DNA of 64,000 nt from Selaginella tamariscina (Eukaryota; Streptophyta; Lycopodiopsida; Selaginellales; Selaginellaceae). The notes below the pieces were generated by a model. It worked only from the letters and a program-made list of their open reading frames with translations. It made no database searches and was not told where the DNA came from. Shown piece after piece: positions 1 through 12,479 of this stretch. The stretch's first letter is position 1. Every line of letters starts with the position of its first letter. Made by a program: the position numbers and the translations under genes. The stretch spans positions 166,097-230,096 of the forward strand of contig PUQB01000236.1 of NCBI GenBank assembly GCA_003024785.1, read 5' to 3'.

Positions 1-380
1 TCGTTCAAGAGGTTTGTGTTTGATAATCAGAGTCTTCCCTCTGGAGGAACAATTGGCGAGCGTAGAGGTAATCCCAAGTTTAAGGTCTTAAACTCGACAT
101 TAGAGAGGTTCTGTAAAGATAACATTTGGACATTTATCATTACCATGGTGGGTGCCTGGTTAATCAAGTTTTAGATAAAGATTATGGTGTTATTGGAATG
201 AGAGGTTTAAGAGTGGTGGATGCGTCCACCTTTCGAGATGCCCCTGGGCAAATCCACAAGCACAACAGTTTTAATGCTGGGGAGGTAAGTAATTATCAAT
301 CTAGTATTGTTTCCATTGCTAAAGCCAAGACTCATACATGCAGATATGTTGGTTCCAAAATCTTAAAAAGCAGGATTTGA
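1..380 (+). pseudogene. 3' end of GMC oxidoreductase (HOTHEAD / mandelonitrile-lyase-like), frame-disrupted
   Basis: The window opens inside a gene. Frame 1 reads from base 1 to about 134, ending in a stretch with ERFCKDNIWT. The reading then moves one frame to give HYHGGCLV and LRVVDASTFRDAPG, the hallmark C-terminal block of plant FAD-dependent GMC oxidoreductases (HOTHEAD and (R)-mandelonitrile lyase class). In these enzymes HYHGG carries an active-site histidine. A second indel follows in the PGTNPQAT-like region near 250-265. A good donor lies at 285 (AG|GTAAGT) and an acceptor at 343. The last exon, 344-380, reads YVGSKILKSRI and stop, the usual end of the family. Two one-base disruptions in under 200 bases make this either a decaying gene or sequence error. 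The FAD-binding N-terminus lies outside the window. Confidence 0.8.
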
Positions 381-723
381 ATAAGCAAACGTGCTCCAAA
401 GTTAATATATAGACGTGAAACTGACACTTGGGTGAACGTGTAGTAAGATTAATGTAAACAAGGCCACTTGTTTACCTTATACTCTTATACGTTAATGTGT
501 ACACTCATGTGCCTTTGTGATCGCCTTCTGGCCAGATTGACATATTTATAAAGAACAGGGTTTCATGAATGGTACTCTAGTATCGGAAAAGAGCTTGATT
601 CTGATAAAGTTTCATACCTAGTCTAACGTAACTATATACTAATGGGGATAGGTTATAGTAGCAGACTCTATGTAAAAAGGGTAATGAGAAACATTAAGGG
701 ATGCAGAAATGTGAAGCTATAAT
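381..723. other. Spacer between the GMC gene end and gypsy element 1
   Basis: No coding similarity or RNA gene was recognised. The final five bases, 719-723 (ATAAT), are the left target-site duplication of the retrotransposon that follows. Confidence 0.6.
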
Positions 724-1289
724 TGTCAAGCCACGATCCAGGAACCAGGAAGAGAACAGGATTCCAAGGACAGGAAGGCCTGACTCAGAAACAGGACCGA
801 GAGCAGGACAGGAACTGGAAAAGGAACAGGACGGATCTAAGAGCAAGACAGGATCAGGATAGGATCCGGGAGCAAGACAGGAACAGGACAGGAAGGATCC
901 GAAGCAGGATAGGATCAGGGCAGGACAGGAAACAGGAGCGACAGAACAGGACAGGAAACAAGACAGAACAAGACAAGACGAAATTGATCGTAGTAACTGG
1001 TGTTGATAGTAACTGATTGTACAACAATTAGGTCGGAGCTTTTATGCTCACAACTCCAAGAGCTAATCTAGGCATGAGTGCTAAAAGTGGTTGCATGCAT
1101 GCAAAATGATGCATGCATGCAGAGGCTAAGATGAGTCCACATGTCCCTTATCCTCTAGGCATATCCTGTGGCATATCCTGTAGGAATATCCTGCCGAATC
1201 TGTGTCCGGAATCCTGTAGGATATCCTGTAGGAAACCTGCAACCCATGTCCTGTATCCGGAATCCTGTATCCTGTATCGGGTCGTGACA
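724..1289 (-). repeat. Left LTR (3' LTR in coding sense) of element 1
   Basis: This 566-bp LTR matches 6216-6789 along its whole length, with scattered substitutions and small indels. It begins TGTCAAGCC and ends GTCGTGACA. Much of it (about 740-980) is a degenerate array of ACAGGA/GGAACAGG-like short units. A GCATGC-rich patch lies at 1093-1122 and CCTGTAGGA-type repeats at 1160-1275. Confidence 0.93.
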
Positions 1290-1305
1290 GCACCTCCTCC
1301 CTAAA
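1290..1305 (-). promoter_or_regulatory. Polypurine tract of element 1
   Basis: Read on the minus strand this is a purine-rich run (AGGGAGGAGG core) directly abutting the LTR that starts TGTCA. That is the expected priming site for plus-strand DNA synthesis. Confidence 0.7.
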
Positions 1306-1309
1306 GACG

Positions 1310-1540
1310 AGTTCCACGAGTCTTGGGACCTGGTTTAGCAGGATAATGCCGATGGAAGGCAGCAACCTTGGAAGAAGCATGGAGTAAGTTGGATGCAGGT
1401 TCCCAAGTGCGATCAGTAGGCAAATACCTTTCCAATCCACCAAGTATTGGAGTTGGTGACGATGAAGACGAGAATCAAGGATGGCTGCAACTTCGTACTC
1501 AGGTTCAGTGTCAATGACCACAGGAGGGGGAGGAGAAGAA
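1310..1540 (-). pseudogene. Element 1: chromodomain at the integrase C-terminus
   Basis: The minus strand reads EYEVAAILDSR then LQYLVDWKG. After one frame change it reads a WEPASNL-type stretch and a basic tail (KPGPKTRG) to a stop beside the polypurine tract. This is the chromodomain fold: an aromatic first strand, then YLVKWKG and WEP. Chromovirus integrases use it to recognise methylated histone tails. One frameshift lies inside the domain, between WKG and WEP. Confidence 0.82.
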
Positions 1541-1559
1541 ACACGACCGGGAAGAGAAG

Positions 1560-2749
1560 AAGGATGATACGGCTCCAACAAGAGGTGTGAAACACAGGAT
1601 GAAGTTTCACCGTGGATGGTAACTCGAGTCGGAAAGCTACAGGATTTACCTCCGCCACGATCCTATAAGGGCCCAATCGTTGAAAATCCAACTTAGAAGA
1701 AGGCCTGTTGGTGCGAATGTGTCGACGAAGAAGCCACACGAGATCACCAATCTTGTATGCAGGTGCCGGCTGACGGTGAGCATCAGCATGATGCTTGTAT
1801 CGTTCCTGTGCCTGTGAAGATGAACCTGGAGATCATCCTGTACCTGCCGAAGATGCTGAAGACGATCCTGTACTGCAGGAGCGGAAGAAGGAGAAGCGGA
1901 GGAGCAAAGTCAAAACGTGGATGGTGGCCTGTAAGAGCAAAGAAAGGTGTCTGTCCTGTAGATGCGTGATGGAGTTGTTGTAGGCAAACTCCGCCATTGG
2001 AAGAAGGTCCAACCAGTTGTCCTGCTGGTAACTGATGAAGCAACGAAGATACTGTTCTAAGGTCTGAATTGTGCGTTCGGACTGCCCATCGGTTTGTGGG
2101 TGATATCCTGAAGAAAGATCCGCTTTAACCTGTAGACTCCGAAGAAGCTCTCGCCAAAACTTGGACATGAATTGTGGACCTCGATCGGAAACAATGCTCT
2201 CAGGAAGACCATGATGTCGGAACACCTCACGGATCACCAACTCGGCAGTTGTCTGACCTGTAGCTGTCTTGTTGCAGGGTAGGAAATGAGCCTGCTTGGT
2301 GAAACGGTCAACCACCACAAGAACTGCATCAATCCACGAGAAGGAGGAAGATCTGTGAGGAAATCCATAGAAATGGATCTCCAAGGAGCAGAAGGAACAG
2401 GAAGAGGACGAAGAAGACCAGAGGGTGCATGATGAGGCATCTTCGACCTGCTACAAGTGTCACAACTCCGTACAAACCTCTCCACAAAACCTCGCAACCC
2501 AGGCCACCAATAGTTGCGAGTCACCAACTCCACTGTCTTGGCCACACCAAAATGTCCTGTAGCCGGGGTATCATGACAATCCTGTACCACACGAGTCCTG
2601 GAAATACCAACAGGAACGTACAGGAGACCTTCCCGGTACAGGAGTCCATCCTGTATGGTGAACAGGTTGTAGTCTGGACGGGAACTGGAGGAAGAGGAAC
2701 TTGCAACGTCAGGATGAATGTGTGAGAACACATTCTTTGCCAAGTCGTT

Positions 2750-2750
<1 letters not shown>
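1560..2750 (-). pseudogene. Element 1: integrase, frame-disrupted
   Basis: From right to left, the minus strand shows the zinc-binding N-terminus ([11 protein letters not shown] then CDTCSRSK). The catalytic core follows with DFLTDLPPS, VSDRGPQF and YHPQTDGQSERT, carrying the D, D and E of the D,D(35)E triad. Next come a FAYNNS-type helix and a GPYRIVAEV-like C-terminal domain. Frame changes near 2300 and near 1900 split it into at least three frames. It would act on LTR ends in the nucleus. It continues without a gap into the chromodomain. Confidence 0.88.
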
Positions 2751-4400
<1,650 letters not shown>

Positions 4401-4729
4401 GGTAAGAACTCGGAGAGGAGAAGGAGGGAGCTGTGACTGAAAAAGAGGAAGGATCTTGGGGGATGGAACAGAAGCAGGGTAACAGAAAGAAGCAGGATTG
4501 GAAAAAACCTGTGTGGGTGATGAGTGTACAGGATTGGAAGAATCCTGTACAGGAGTCCGTGGTTGCGCAGAGTGGAAGAAGCCTGCGAATGTGCTGACGA
4601 ATCACAGGAGGTGGATCCTGTTGAGGAGGAATCTTCAACACTGATACAGGAACAGGCACGGTCAATCCTGTAGCTTGTACTGCCTCAGATACTAAGGATG
4701 TATCCTGCACACAGGAAGGTACAGGATTG

Positions 4730-5060
4730 ATCCTAGGTTGGAGAGGAAAACGTGAGCGTCCTAGACCTCCAGTCGATCTGCGGATTTGCAACAACGAACC
4801 ATGGCATGCCCAAAATGATGGGAGTCGACCGAGTCTTGATCAAGTTGAAGGAAATTGAACAGTTGAATGTGCCATACCTGCAGGAGAGAGGTTCGGTAGC
4901 ATGGGTAACTGCACCAGAAGCAATTAGACGACCCATCGGCCACCTCTACAGGAACTGCACGCTTCAACTTCACCACGAAATGCCATGTTGAGTTGCAAAC
5001 GTGTCATCCATGAAGCATGCATTTGCACCAGTGTCTAACAAGGCAAACTCCATGAGCTCT
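4730..5060 (-). pseudogene. Element 1: aspartic protease region
   Basis: The minus strand around 5020-5040 reads ALLDTGA, the catalytic aspartate motif of retropepsins. Further on, ILGMPWF and NPQIDW (4790-4850) form the usual C-terminal block of gypsy proteases. The two blocks lie in different frames. A poorly conserved proline-rich linker (4400-4730) joins it to the RT. Confidence 0.8.
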
Positions 5061-5089
5061 CGATTATTAAGATGAATGTGTACAGGAAA

Positions 5090-6124
5090 CTTAAGTGACG
5101 GGATGGTATGAGCAGCACCAATGGAGCCTGCACCTACGTCCAACTTCGCGGCTCCTAGACGAAGTGGACATTGGAGTTTTCCGACTGAACTTCAGCTTCG
5201 ACTTCACACGTCTTGAAGTTCCTGGCTTTAATAGGACAATCTGCCACCTTGTGTCTGCTCCACCACAATACAAGCACAGGTTCTCACTGCGACGACGTTG
5301 CTTCTCGCAGCGGAAAGAGAGCCAGCTTGGATTTCTCAACCTCCATAGGAACTACTCCAGAAGGTGGTGCAGGAACATGTACCACAGCTGCAGGATTGGT
5401 TTGCAGGAACTGTTGACGGGATCTTTTGACGACGCTCGAAACAAACGGTTGTCGCAACAACAGCTTGTTGCATGATCTCCGCTAATGTTTGGGCATCCGG
5501 TAACGTAAGGAGAAGGTCCTTCACGTCGTCCCTCAACCCAAAACGGAAGTGTTCGATCAATGCAGTCTCGTCCCATGGAATGTTCGTGCAAAGTTGCTGA
5601 AATTCGGATGCATAACGGAAGCTGGTCGGATCCTTGAGTGAGCTTCCGTAACTTCGTGCATGCAGAACGGTACTTATCAGGATCTCCAAAACAGGCTTCA
5701 AAGGCAGCCACAAAACCTTTAAAGTCTTCCATCAATGGATCGTCACGCTCCAGCAAGGGGGCAACCGAAGCCCGTGGAGATCCACTTAGTAAGGATGCCA
5801 AAAGACCGACCTTTTGAGCATCAGTCGAGTACGCCGTGGTTGCATACGGATCAAGAGTCGAATCTGATTCAGGAAACCTTGGAAATCGGCACGATTACCA
5901 TTGAACTTCTCTGGCATGCTAACCTTCGGCTCCGAAGAAAAGTTTGATGAAGAGGGAACCACCGATGCCTGGGAGAGAGCCTGCGCAGCAGCCTTGGAGG
6001 ATGCATCAGCAGCTGCATGTGCCGCAGTGGTGGAACCTTGCAGGTCGGTGACCACTTGGCGCAAAGTGGCCAACTCATGAAGTAGCATTTGGTGCTCGTG
6101 TTGAAAACGCTCAAAATCAGCCAT
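5090..6124 (-). pseudogene. Element 1: gag with CCHC zinc knuckle
   Basis: The ATG is at 6124 (minus), 92 bp inside the right LTR. The first ~75 residues are a coiled-coil-like leader rich in Ala and Gln. The capsid core follows (PEKFNGNR, then FKGFVAAFEACFGDP at about 5700). Near 5255-5290 a zinc knuckle of the form C-X2-C-X4-H-X4-C can be read once a local frame change is allowed for (CLYCGG is visible directly). Frame changes near 5800, 5620 and 5270 interrupt it. Gag would build the cytoplasmic particle. Confidence 0.85.
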
Positions 6125-6215
6125 GATCTAGGAAAGAAAAAAGGAGGAAAATGAAGAAAAGAATCAAGAAAAAGGTAGCTGGAAAACGGAGAACTATGAA
6201 GAGTTATTATCAAAC

Positions 6216-6789
6216 TGTCAAGCCACGATCCAGGAACCATGAAGGGAACAGGATTCCAAGGACAGGAAGGCTGACTCAGAAACAGGACCGAGAGCAGGAC
6301 AGGAACTGGAAATAGGAACAAGACGGATCTAAGAGCAAGACAGGATCAGGATAGGATCCGGGAGCAAGACAGGAACAGGACAGGATCCCGGAGCAGGATA
6401 GGATCCAGGGCAGGACAGGAAACAGGAGCGAGACAGGAACAGGACAGGAAACAAGACGAGAACAAGACAAGACGAATTGATCGTAGTAAGACTGGTGTTG
6501 ATAATAACTGATTGTACAATATAGGTCGGAGCTTTTATGCTCACAACTCCAAGAGCTAATCTAGGCATGATGCAAAGTGGTTGCATGCATGCAAAAGTGA
6601 TTGCATGCATGCAGAGGCTAAGATGAGTCCACATGTCCCTTATCCTTAGGCATATCCTGTGGCATATCCTGTAGGAATATCCTGCAACCGAATCCTGTGT
6701 TCGCGGAATCCTGGTAGGAATATCCTGTAGGAAAATCCTGCAATCCATGTCCTGTATCCGGAATCCTGTATTCTGTTCGGGTCGTGACA
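6216..6789 (-). repeat. Right LTR (5' LTR in coding sense) of element 1
   Basis: This 574-bp partner of 724-1289 has the same TGTCA/TGACA ends, ACAGGA-type arrays (6240-6450) and CCTGTAGGA units (6650-6780). The right duplication ATAAT follows at 6790-6794. Confidence 0.93.
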
Positions 6790-6794
6790 ATAAT

Positions 6795-7276
6795 ATTGTA
6801 ACATGTGGAACCATTGGGAAATCAAAGAAATGAAAAGGCGTTTGGTTAAGCACTTAGATGGATGTCAAAGTGCTTGTTGTGTGCTAAGACGACAGGGTCG
6901 TCAACACGTTTGATATTAAGGAATAAAGCAAGCCTTTATTTCTTGTTAACCAAGGGGTCGACAGCAACACTAACTAGAGACCTCCAATATAAATTCTAGT
7001 TAAGTAAAAAAATTAACTATTGTGTTGTGTGTATCGGGTGATAGACTTTACAGATGTGCAAAAGGTCTCCAAGTGACTTCATGTTGCAGTGGTGCCTCCG
7101 GCAGATGAACGACGATTCTGAAGTACTTGGCTTTGCATATGCAGGGGTAATGAAATTATGTGAACTTTTGGCTAACTTCGCATAGAGTAATGTTAGTTTT
7201 GGTTAATTTTTTTAACATTATCTAGTCTTGTAATTGAACATCAACGAGGACGTTGACATTTTCAAAGGTGGGGAGG
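6795..7276 (+). mobile_element. 3' internal remnant and polypurine tract of a third LTR element
   Basis: This stretch precedes the long LTR at 7277. Its last bases (7264-7276, AAAGGTGGGGAGG) are a classic polypurine tract, and a GAGGACG motif lies about 18 bp earlier, as at the 3' end of many plant gypsy internal regions. No reading frame could be assigned. The upstream part may be ordinary spacer. Confidence 0.5.
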
Positions 7277-8773
7277 TGTCATAGTTTTTACTATGACTCC
7301 CCTTTACTTTGGATGTTGACTGTTGTTATTTATTGTACTATGTTGATAAGCCCTAGATGTAGAGGAAACAGGCCCGCTTAGTGGTCATTAGGTATTTGGA
7401 AACTCTAGGCGAAGCTAGCACTTCCATTTAGAAAACTCTTACCTTGGTTTTCCGTTGTCCGGTTGGGTTAATGGTTAGTTCCAGTGAGTTCAGCATGTCG
7501 GATATTTTAGAAATACCCCTAGGTTGACATGTTAGGGTTTAGGGTCGTGGATAACTCACCAAGTATATTCTCTATGGGAATGAGATTTTGTGCCAGCCCA
7601 CTTATGTAATAGGAAAACAAGGGAGGGGGCCTCTATCACATAAATAAGGTAGAGTATGTAGGATGAGGGTTCCTGGGTTCATAATTGAGCTTGTTACTCT
7701 TTTTTCGGTACAAGCTCTAGCTTGTGTCGTTAAGGCACAACCTTCTGTGTGCCGCCCTAATTCCAGATGATAGGGGTACGTCCCCTTCGACGTTGGCGAA
7801 TCCATGTCTGGGAGGTCTGTTGAACACGGCCAAGCAAGACACATCTGTGTCCTTATCTAACTGTGGGCGTGGGATCTTATTTGACAGGTTCATTTGCCTA
7901 GTTCCTTAAGGTTCACTAAGGGGTTCTAGAGTTGGCATTTAAGAGCCACGTTTGTGGCACTTGGTGCAACTCTTGAATCTAAGAGCTATGATAGCCCACA
8001 TCATAGAAGGTAGTGTCACATAGAGATGTGACATTGAGCTAGAAGTCACATGATACAACGCCTGAGCACGCTCTTTGGGTCGTGTCATGGTTTGTCACCA
8101 AGGGGTTGGATACGTTAGTAAACATACATGCTTTGTTCGCCTATGGTGTTAAACCGCTCAAGGGAGGTTAGTCTCGTAACTAGGTGCTTTTGCACACCTG
8201 GCTAGGGGTGTTTTTAGATCTAAGGGTTGAACAACCTAAGCTCATTAGTAAAAGCCCTATCATGAGACACTCGCAGGTCATGTACTTAGGGTTATCCAAA
8301 CCTAGCTTTAGGAAGTTTGCTTAGCAAAAACATTCATGTTTCTACAGTGACCCTTATGTCCTCACTAAGAACTACCTAGGTCTAGGGTATGACTTGGCCA
8401 CTCGAACCCTTAAGGGAGTCGTGTTCAAGTACCCTTGTCCCTAAAGGGGTTGTTCTCCTAGATGAGGGTGATTCCTCAAGGGTAAGTGACGATGCCTTAA
8501 CTCTGTCACGGGCATGTGTTAGACACATCCCTTTGTGGAGTTAAGGCATGAGTCTGTCTAGGTCTACTGGGATAGGATCCTAAAGTCTACTCGGGATATC
8601 CTCTAGGGTTCGGGGAATGGTCATTCTAAGGGACTTAGGGTAAGACTTTAAGTCTTCTAATTAACTAGGCATTTGAGTTACTCTTGGGGTCATCTTGGAA
8701 GACTTAGCATTGCTCACACATGGAATTAATGCCGAGCAGCTACGTGTTAGCCCTCCGAGTTAAAACTCTGACA
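7277..8773 (+). repeat. Long LTR (about 1.5 kb), unpaired in this window
   Basis: The sequence starts TGTCATAG directly after a polypurine tract and ends CTCTGACA, so its termini are the inverted pair TGTCA/TGACA. Its base composition is more GC-balanced than the flanking AT-rich DNA, and the boundaries fall where composition changes. No second copy exists in the window. It is therefore either the 3' LTR of a 5'-truncated element or a solo LTR that kept some internal sequence. The short open frames inside (for example 7602-7909) match nothing recognisable. Confidence 0.62.
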
Positions 8774-9500
8774 CAAAACATAGTTGTTTATATTTGGGCA
8801 CATGGCAAGTAATCATTCATTTAGTTTTGAAATATGCTGAAAGTAAATCATGTGTACATTATGCAATATTAAACACGATTAACATTTGTTTGCAAAGGCA
8901 ACAACATGCTTTTGTATCGGCGGATGAGAGCTTTAGTGCATGCATTTAATAAATTAAAGTCATACAAAGCCTTGCTAGCATATTCAAGTTCAATGGTCAA
9001 ACGGTGCAAAGCAAGTGTATTTTCTGGTTTGTCCATCTCTTTGACTTCTTAAAGAAAATTTCATATCTTCAAGAAAATATGATTATAAGGTAGGGGATAA
9101 ATTGTTGCACTTGAAAAATATATAACTCATATTTTTGTACTATAGTTTTCTATCATAAACTTTGTGATGTCTAAACATACAAAGCAAAACATGTGAGATG
9201 GGGCATTGACCTCCCATTTCAAGAATGAGATTCTCAACAAGTTAATTGAGAATCTCGAGATGAAAATAAATAAGGAGGCAGTGGCAATGTGTATAAGGAT
9301 GTCATTTAGGGCTAAAGGCAAAAGATCAATGTGATTAACCAATAGAAAAAGCAAATCTCCAAGTTGCACGAGGAGCTGAATGAGAAGGACAATCAAATAA
9401 GGTAATTAGTGGAGAGAGTTGATGAGCTACGCATTGGGATATTTAGCACGAATGAAAATTGAAAGAGATGGTTGAGTAACTAGAGAGAGCTATGCAATTT
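8774..9500 (+). pseudogene. Decayed coding-like sequence with coiled-coil character
   Basis: Between about 9215 and 9480 the plus strand reads runs such as LIENLEMKINKEA, LHEELNEKDNQI and LVERVDELRI. These are separated by stops and frame changes and have the heptad pattern of a coiled coil. No family can be assigned. It may be a fragment of a transposon or host protein. The rest of the stretch shows nothing recognisable. Confidence 0.3.
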
Positions 9501-11237
9501 TTAAGTGAGGTGGACAATTAAAGTAACAGAGTTTGGTTGTTGTTTGTTTAGTATAATATTACATTGTGGTTGTTGTTTTTTTCCCCTTTTATATTACATT
9601 GCAAAATTTTAATTGGATAGGTGCTAGTTCAATCAATTAGCATATGGTTTCCATTAATTATAATGATTATGAACTTAAAAATAAACACATGTCCATGTAA
9701 ATGGATGAGTGGGTAGCCGACATAGTAAACTCAAATGGGTGAGTGGAGAAGATATGAATTTGTTATATTATTGATAATATTATTATCAATTTTAAATTAA
9801 ACAAAATATTATTTAATATTATAATATTTAAATCAACAATGACATTTAGTTTCAAAATAAAAATTCCTGTTAATTTTAACATTAAAATTAAAATACTTAA
9901 ATTTATAACCTTAAATTTAAAATGTATAATGTAATGTATTTAATAAAAAAAAATTAAATTAAACTATTGGAACATATATAAAAACAAATACACTCTCTTT
10001 TACATTTGAGATTGTAAATTTGAGATTTATGAATAAAAGTAAGTAAGATTAAACATACTATATTATTTGTTTAAATATGACACATGGAATCAATAATAAC
10101 ACCAAAACAATATAAATTTCTATTATTTAATTCATTTTAAATTTTAAACAAAAAATATTAATCTTTTTCTTTTTTTGCTCAATTTTATAAATCATTTTTA
10201 GCGTTTATATCTTATATTTTTTGTATATTAATATAATATTAATCTCACATCAAAAATACACACGGATAATTTGAGGAATATTTTTAAATTATTAATTCAT
10301 ACAGTGCATAAATTTATTAATAAAAAATTATAGTTTAGAAATGCCTAGTATTTATAACTGTAGGAATATGCTTTGATTACCATGAGGAATATCCGCCTAT
10401 TTATTCCATGGAATTTTAATTGTAAAAATACCATCATTGGCAAATGTTAATCAATAAAATAAATTAGCTAACAATATATAATTGTTATATAAAACTGTAA
10501 ATAGTAAATAAAGTAGACATTTTCTGACCATTCATGTTGTAGCGATTAAAAAATGTTACTATAATGTTTTGTTAAATATTAATTAATTAAACATTATTCA
10601 TATGATAATTTTAAGTAATTATGCCAGAAAGCATCATTATCTTAATCTAATAAGAAAATATAAGTTAATATAGAAAAGAGTAAAATATAAATTCCTAATT
10701 AATATTATTATATTTTCTAGATTTAATGTTTATTCATGTTTAAATAGTTCAAGTTTATTTTTTAAAAAGTTTTAATAAAAATCACATTATTAACATTATA
10801 TACATTCTTAATTAATCAGTTTATCCACAAATGGAATCCACCTTCAACCTGTATAGTAACGTGTACTATATGTGTGCGTGCGCGTGTGCATATACTATAT
10901 GTATATACATATACGACGTATGAGTATGTAAAGAGTAGAGCATGTAACATTCTTTGTGTTAATATGCCCGTGTATATAAGTAAATGTACATTTGATACTA
11001 GTCTGTTGATGTTTGATAAATATATATATAAATTTTTTATTAATCTAATTAATATTGTAATAATAATCAATCGTATACAAACATTTAATAAATTAGATGT
11101 TAATGAATAGAATTTTAAACAACCATTTAATTATTATATTATTGTTTACAGAATTTACCAAGGTACTTAATATATAGATTGTACATAGTTAATATGAATT
11201 AATTTTAAAGGAACCTTTATACATTATATAATTAAGT
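9501..11237. other. AT-rich spacer
   Basis: Very AT-rich, with short TA and GT runs (for example 10861-10915). No gene, transposon end or RNA gene was recognised. Confidence 0.6.
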
Positions 11238-11371
11238 GTTTTAAGGAAGGGTTTTAAAGGCTCTGTTTTAAGGAAGGGTTTTAAAGGCTCTGTTTTAAGG
11301 AAGGGTTTAAGGCTCTGTTTTAAGGAAGGGTTTTAAAGGCTCTGTTTTTAAGGAAGGCTCTGTTTTTAGGG
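11238..11371 (+). repeat. Tandem repeat of about 27 bp immediately before the PIG-O start codon
   Basis: About five units of the form GTTTTAAGGAAGGG + TTTTAAAGGCTCT follow one another; the third is two bases short and the last is truncated to about 18 bp. The array ends about 12 bp before the ATG at 11384, so it probably lies in the core promoter or 5' leader of that gene. Confidence 0.9.
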
Positions 11372-11383
11372 TTCTTGGTCAGG

Positions 11384-12071
11384 ATGGGACTGGTGAAGCT
11401 GTGTTGTTTCATATTGGGGCTCATGCGATTGCAATCTTCTTCTTCACGTCTGGATTTCTTCTTACACGCACGGAGTTGCCATGTAGCGTGTGTAGTTGAT
11501 TCGGAATATTCGCCCTGTGATGTGAAGGATCGAGCTGCTGGACTAATCCTGGGGTCGATCGTGTTGTTATTTTGATAATCGATGCACTAAGGTACGTGTA
11601 TATGTATATATAATGCATAATATAATGTGTGTGTGTGTGTGTGTGTCTATTGCATGTTAAGATTTGTTATTGAACTACATTGTAAATATTGTTTGTGTGT
11701 GTTTTCTTATATATTGGATTAAGGGGGCTTTAGATCATGAATATGGGATTTAGTATGTTGTACAGAGATTTATATATGTTATAACCATACATGCATACAT
11801 AGATCTGCTTATAATGTTGCATGGTGTGTGTGTGTATCTATTGCATGTGCATGTACATACATGCATGCATGCGTGTATCTATATGTATGTATATAGACAC
11901 ACACACTTAGTATGCTGCACAAGATATATATGTTATAACCACACACACACACACACATGTATATATATAGAGAGAGAGAGAGATCTGCTTATAATGTTGC
12001 TTTTGTGTGTGTGTATATGCGTATGTGTATCTATGTCTATCTATCTATCTAGATATATGCAGCATGCATGC

Positions 12072-12126
<55 letters not shown>

Positions 12127-12448
12127 GACACACACATGCCAGAACTTGCCATTGTTTGATAAGGATTGGATTGAGGGCATCGATATGTTATGGAATTAAT
12201 TATAAGGCATACATGTATATGTGTGTTTAGTAATTATAACTACATTAATGCACAGATCTATATGCACACAGATATGAACATATATTGAGCTGTGTACCTT
12301 CAAAAAGGAAAGTTTTGAGCGTTCTTATTCACTTTGTTTTCTTTTTCTAGATTTGATTTTCTTGCGAAGAGTGATAATTTTCCCGGAGGTATTCTCTCTC
12401 TCCTCTCTCTCTCCTCTCTCTCTCTCTCTCTCCACACACACACACACA

Positions 12449-12479
<31 letters not shown>

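Noticed and set aside
723..1016. Plus-strand open frame of 97 codons rich in Arg, Gln, Asp
   Set aside because: It is a translation of the short ACAGGA-type repeats of the element 1 LTR, with no domain and no counterpart in the other LTR frame.
7602..7909. Short frames on both strands inside the long LTR
   Set aside because: No similarity and no conserved start context; LTRs of this size commonly contain chance frames.
9127..9396. Minus-strand frame of 89 codons rich in Leu and Ile
   Set aside because: It overlaps the plus-strand coiled-coil-like relic and has only low-complexity hydrophobic content with no family motif.
11814..12230. Frames rich in Cys-Val, His-Thr or Tyr-Ile repeats here and throughout 12-16 kb, 39-49 kb and 53-60 kb
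   Set aside because: These are direct translations of GT/CA and TA microsatellites within introns and spacers.
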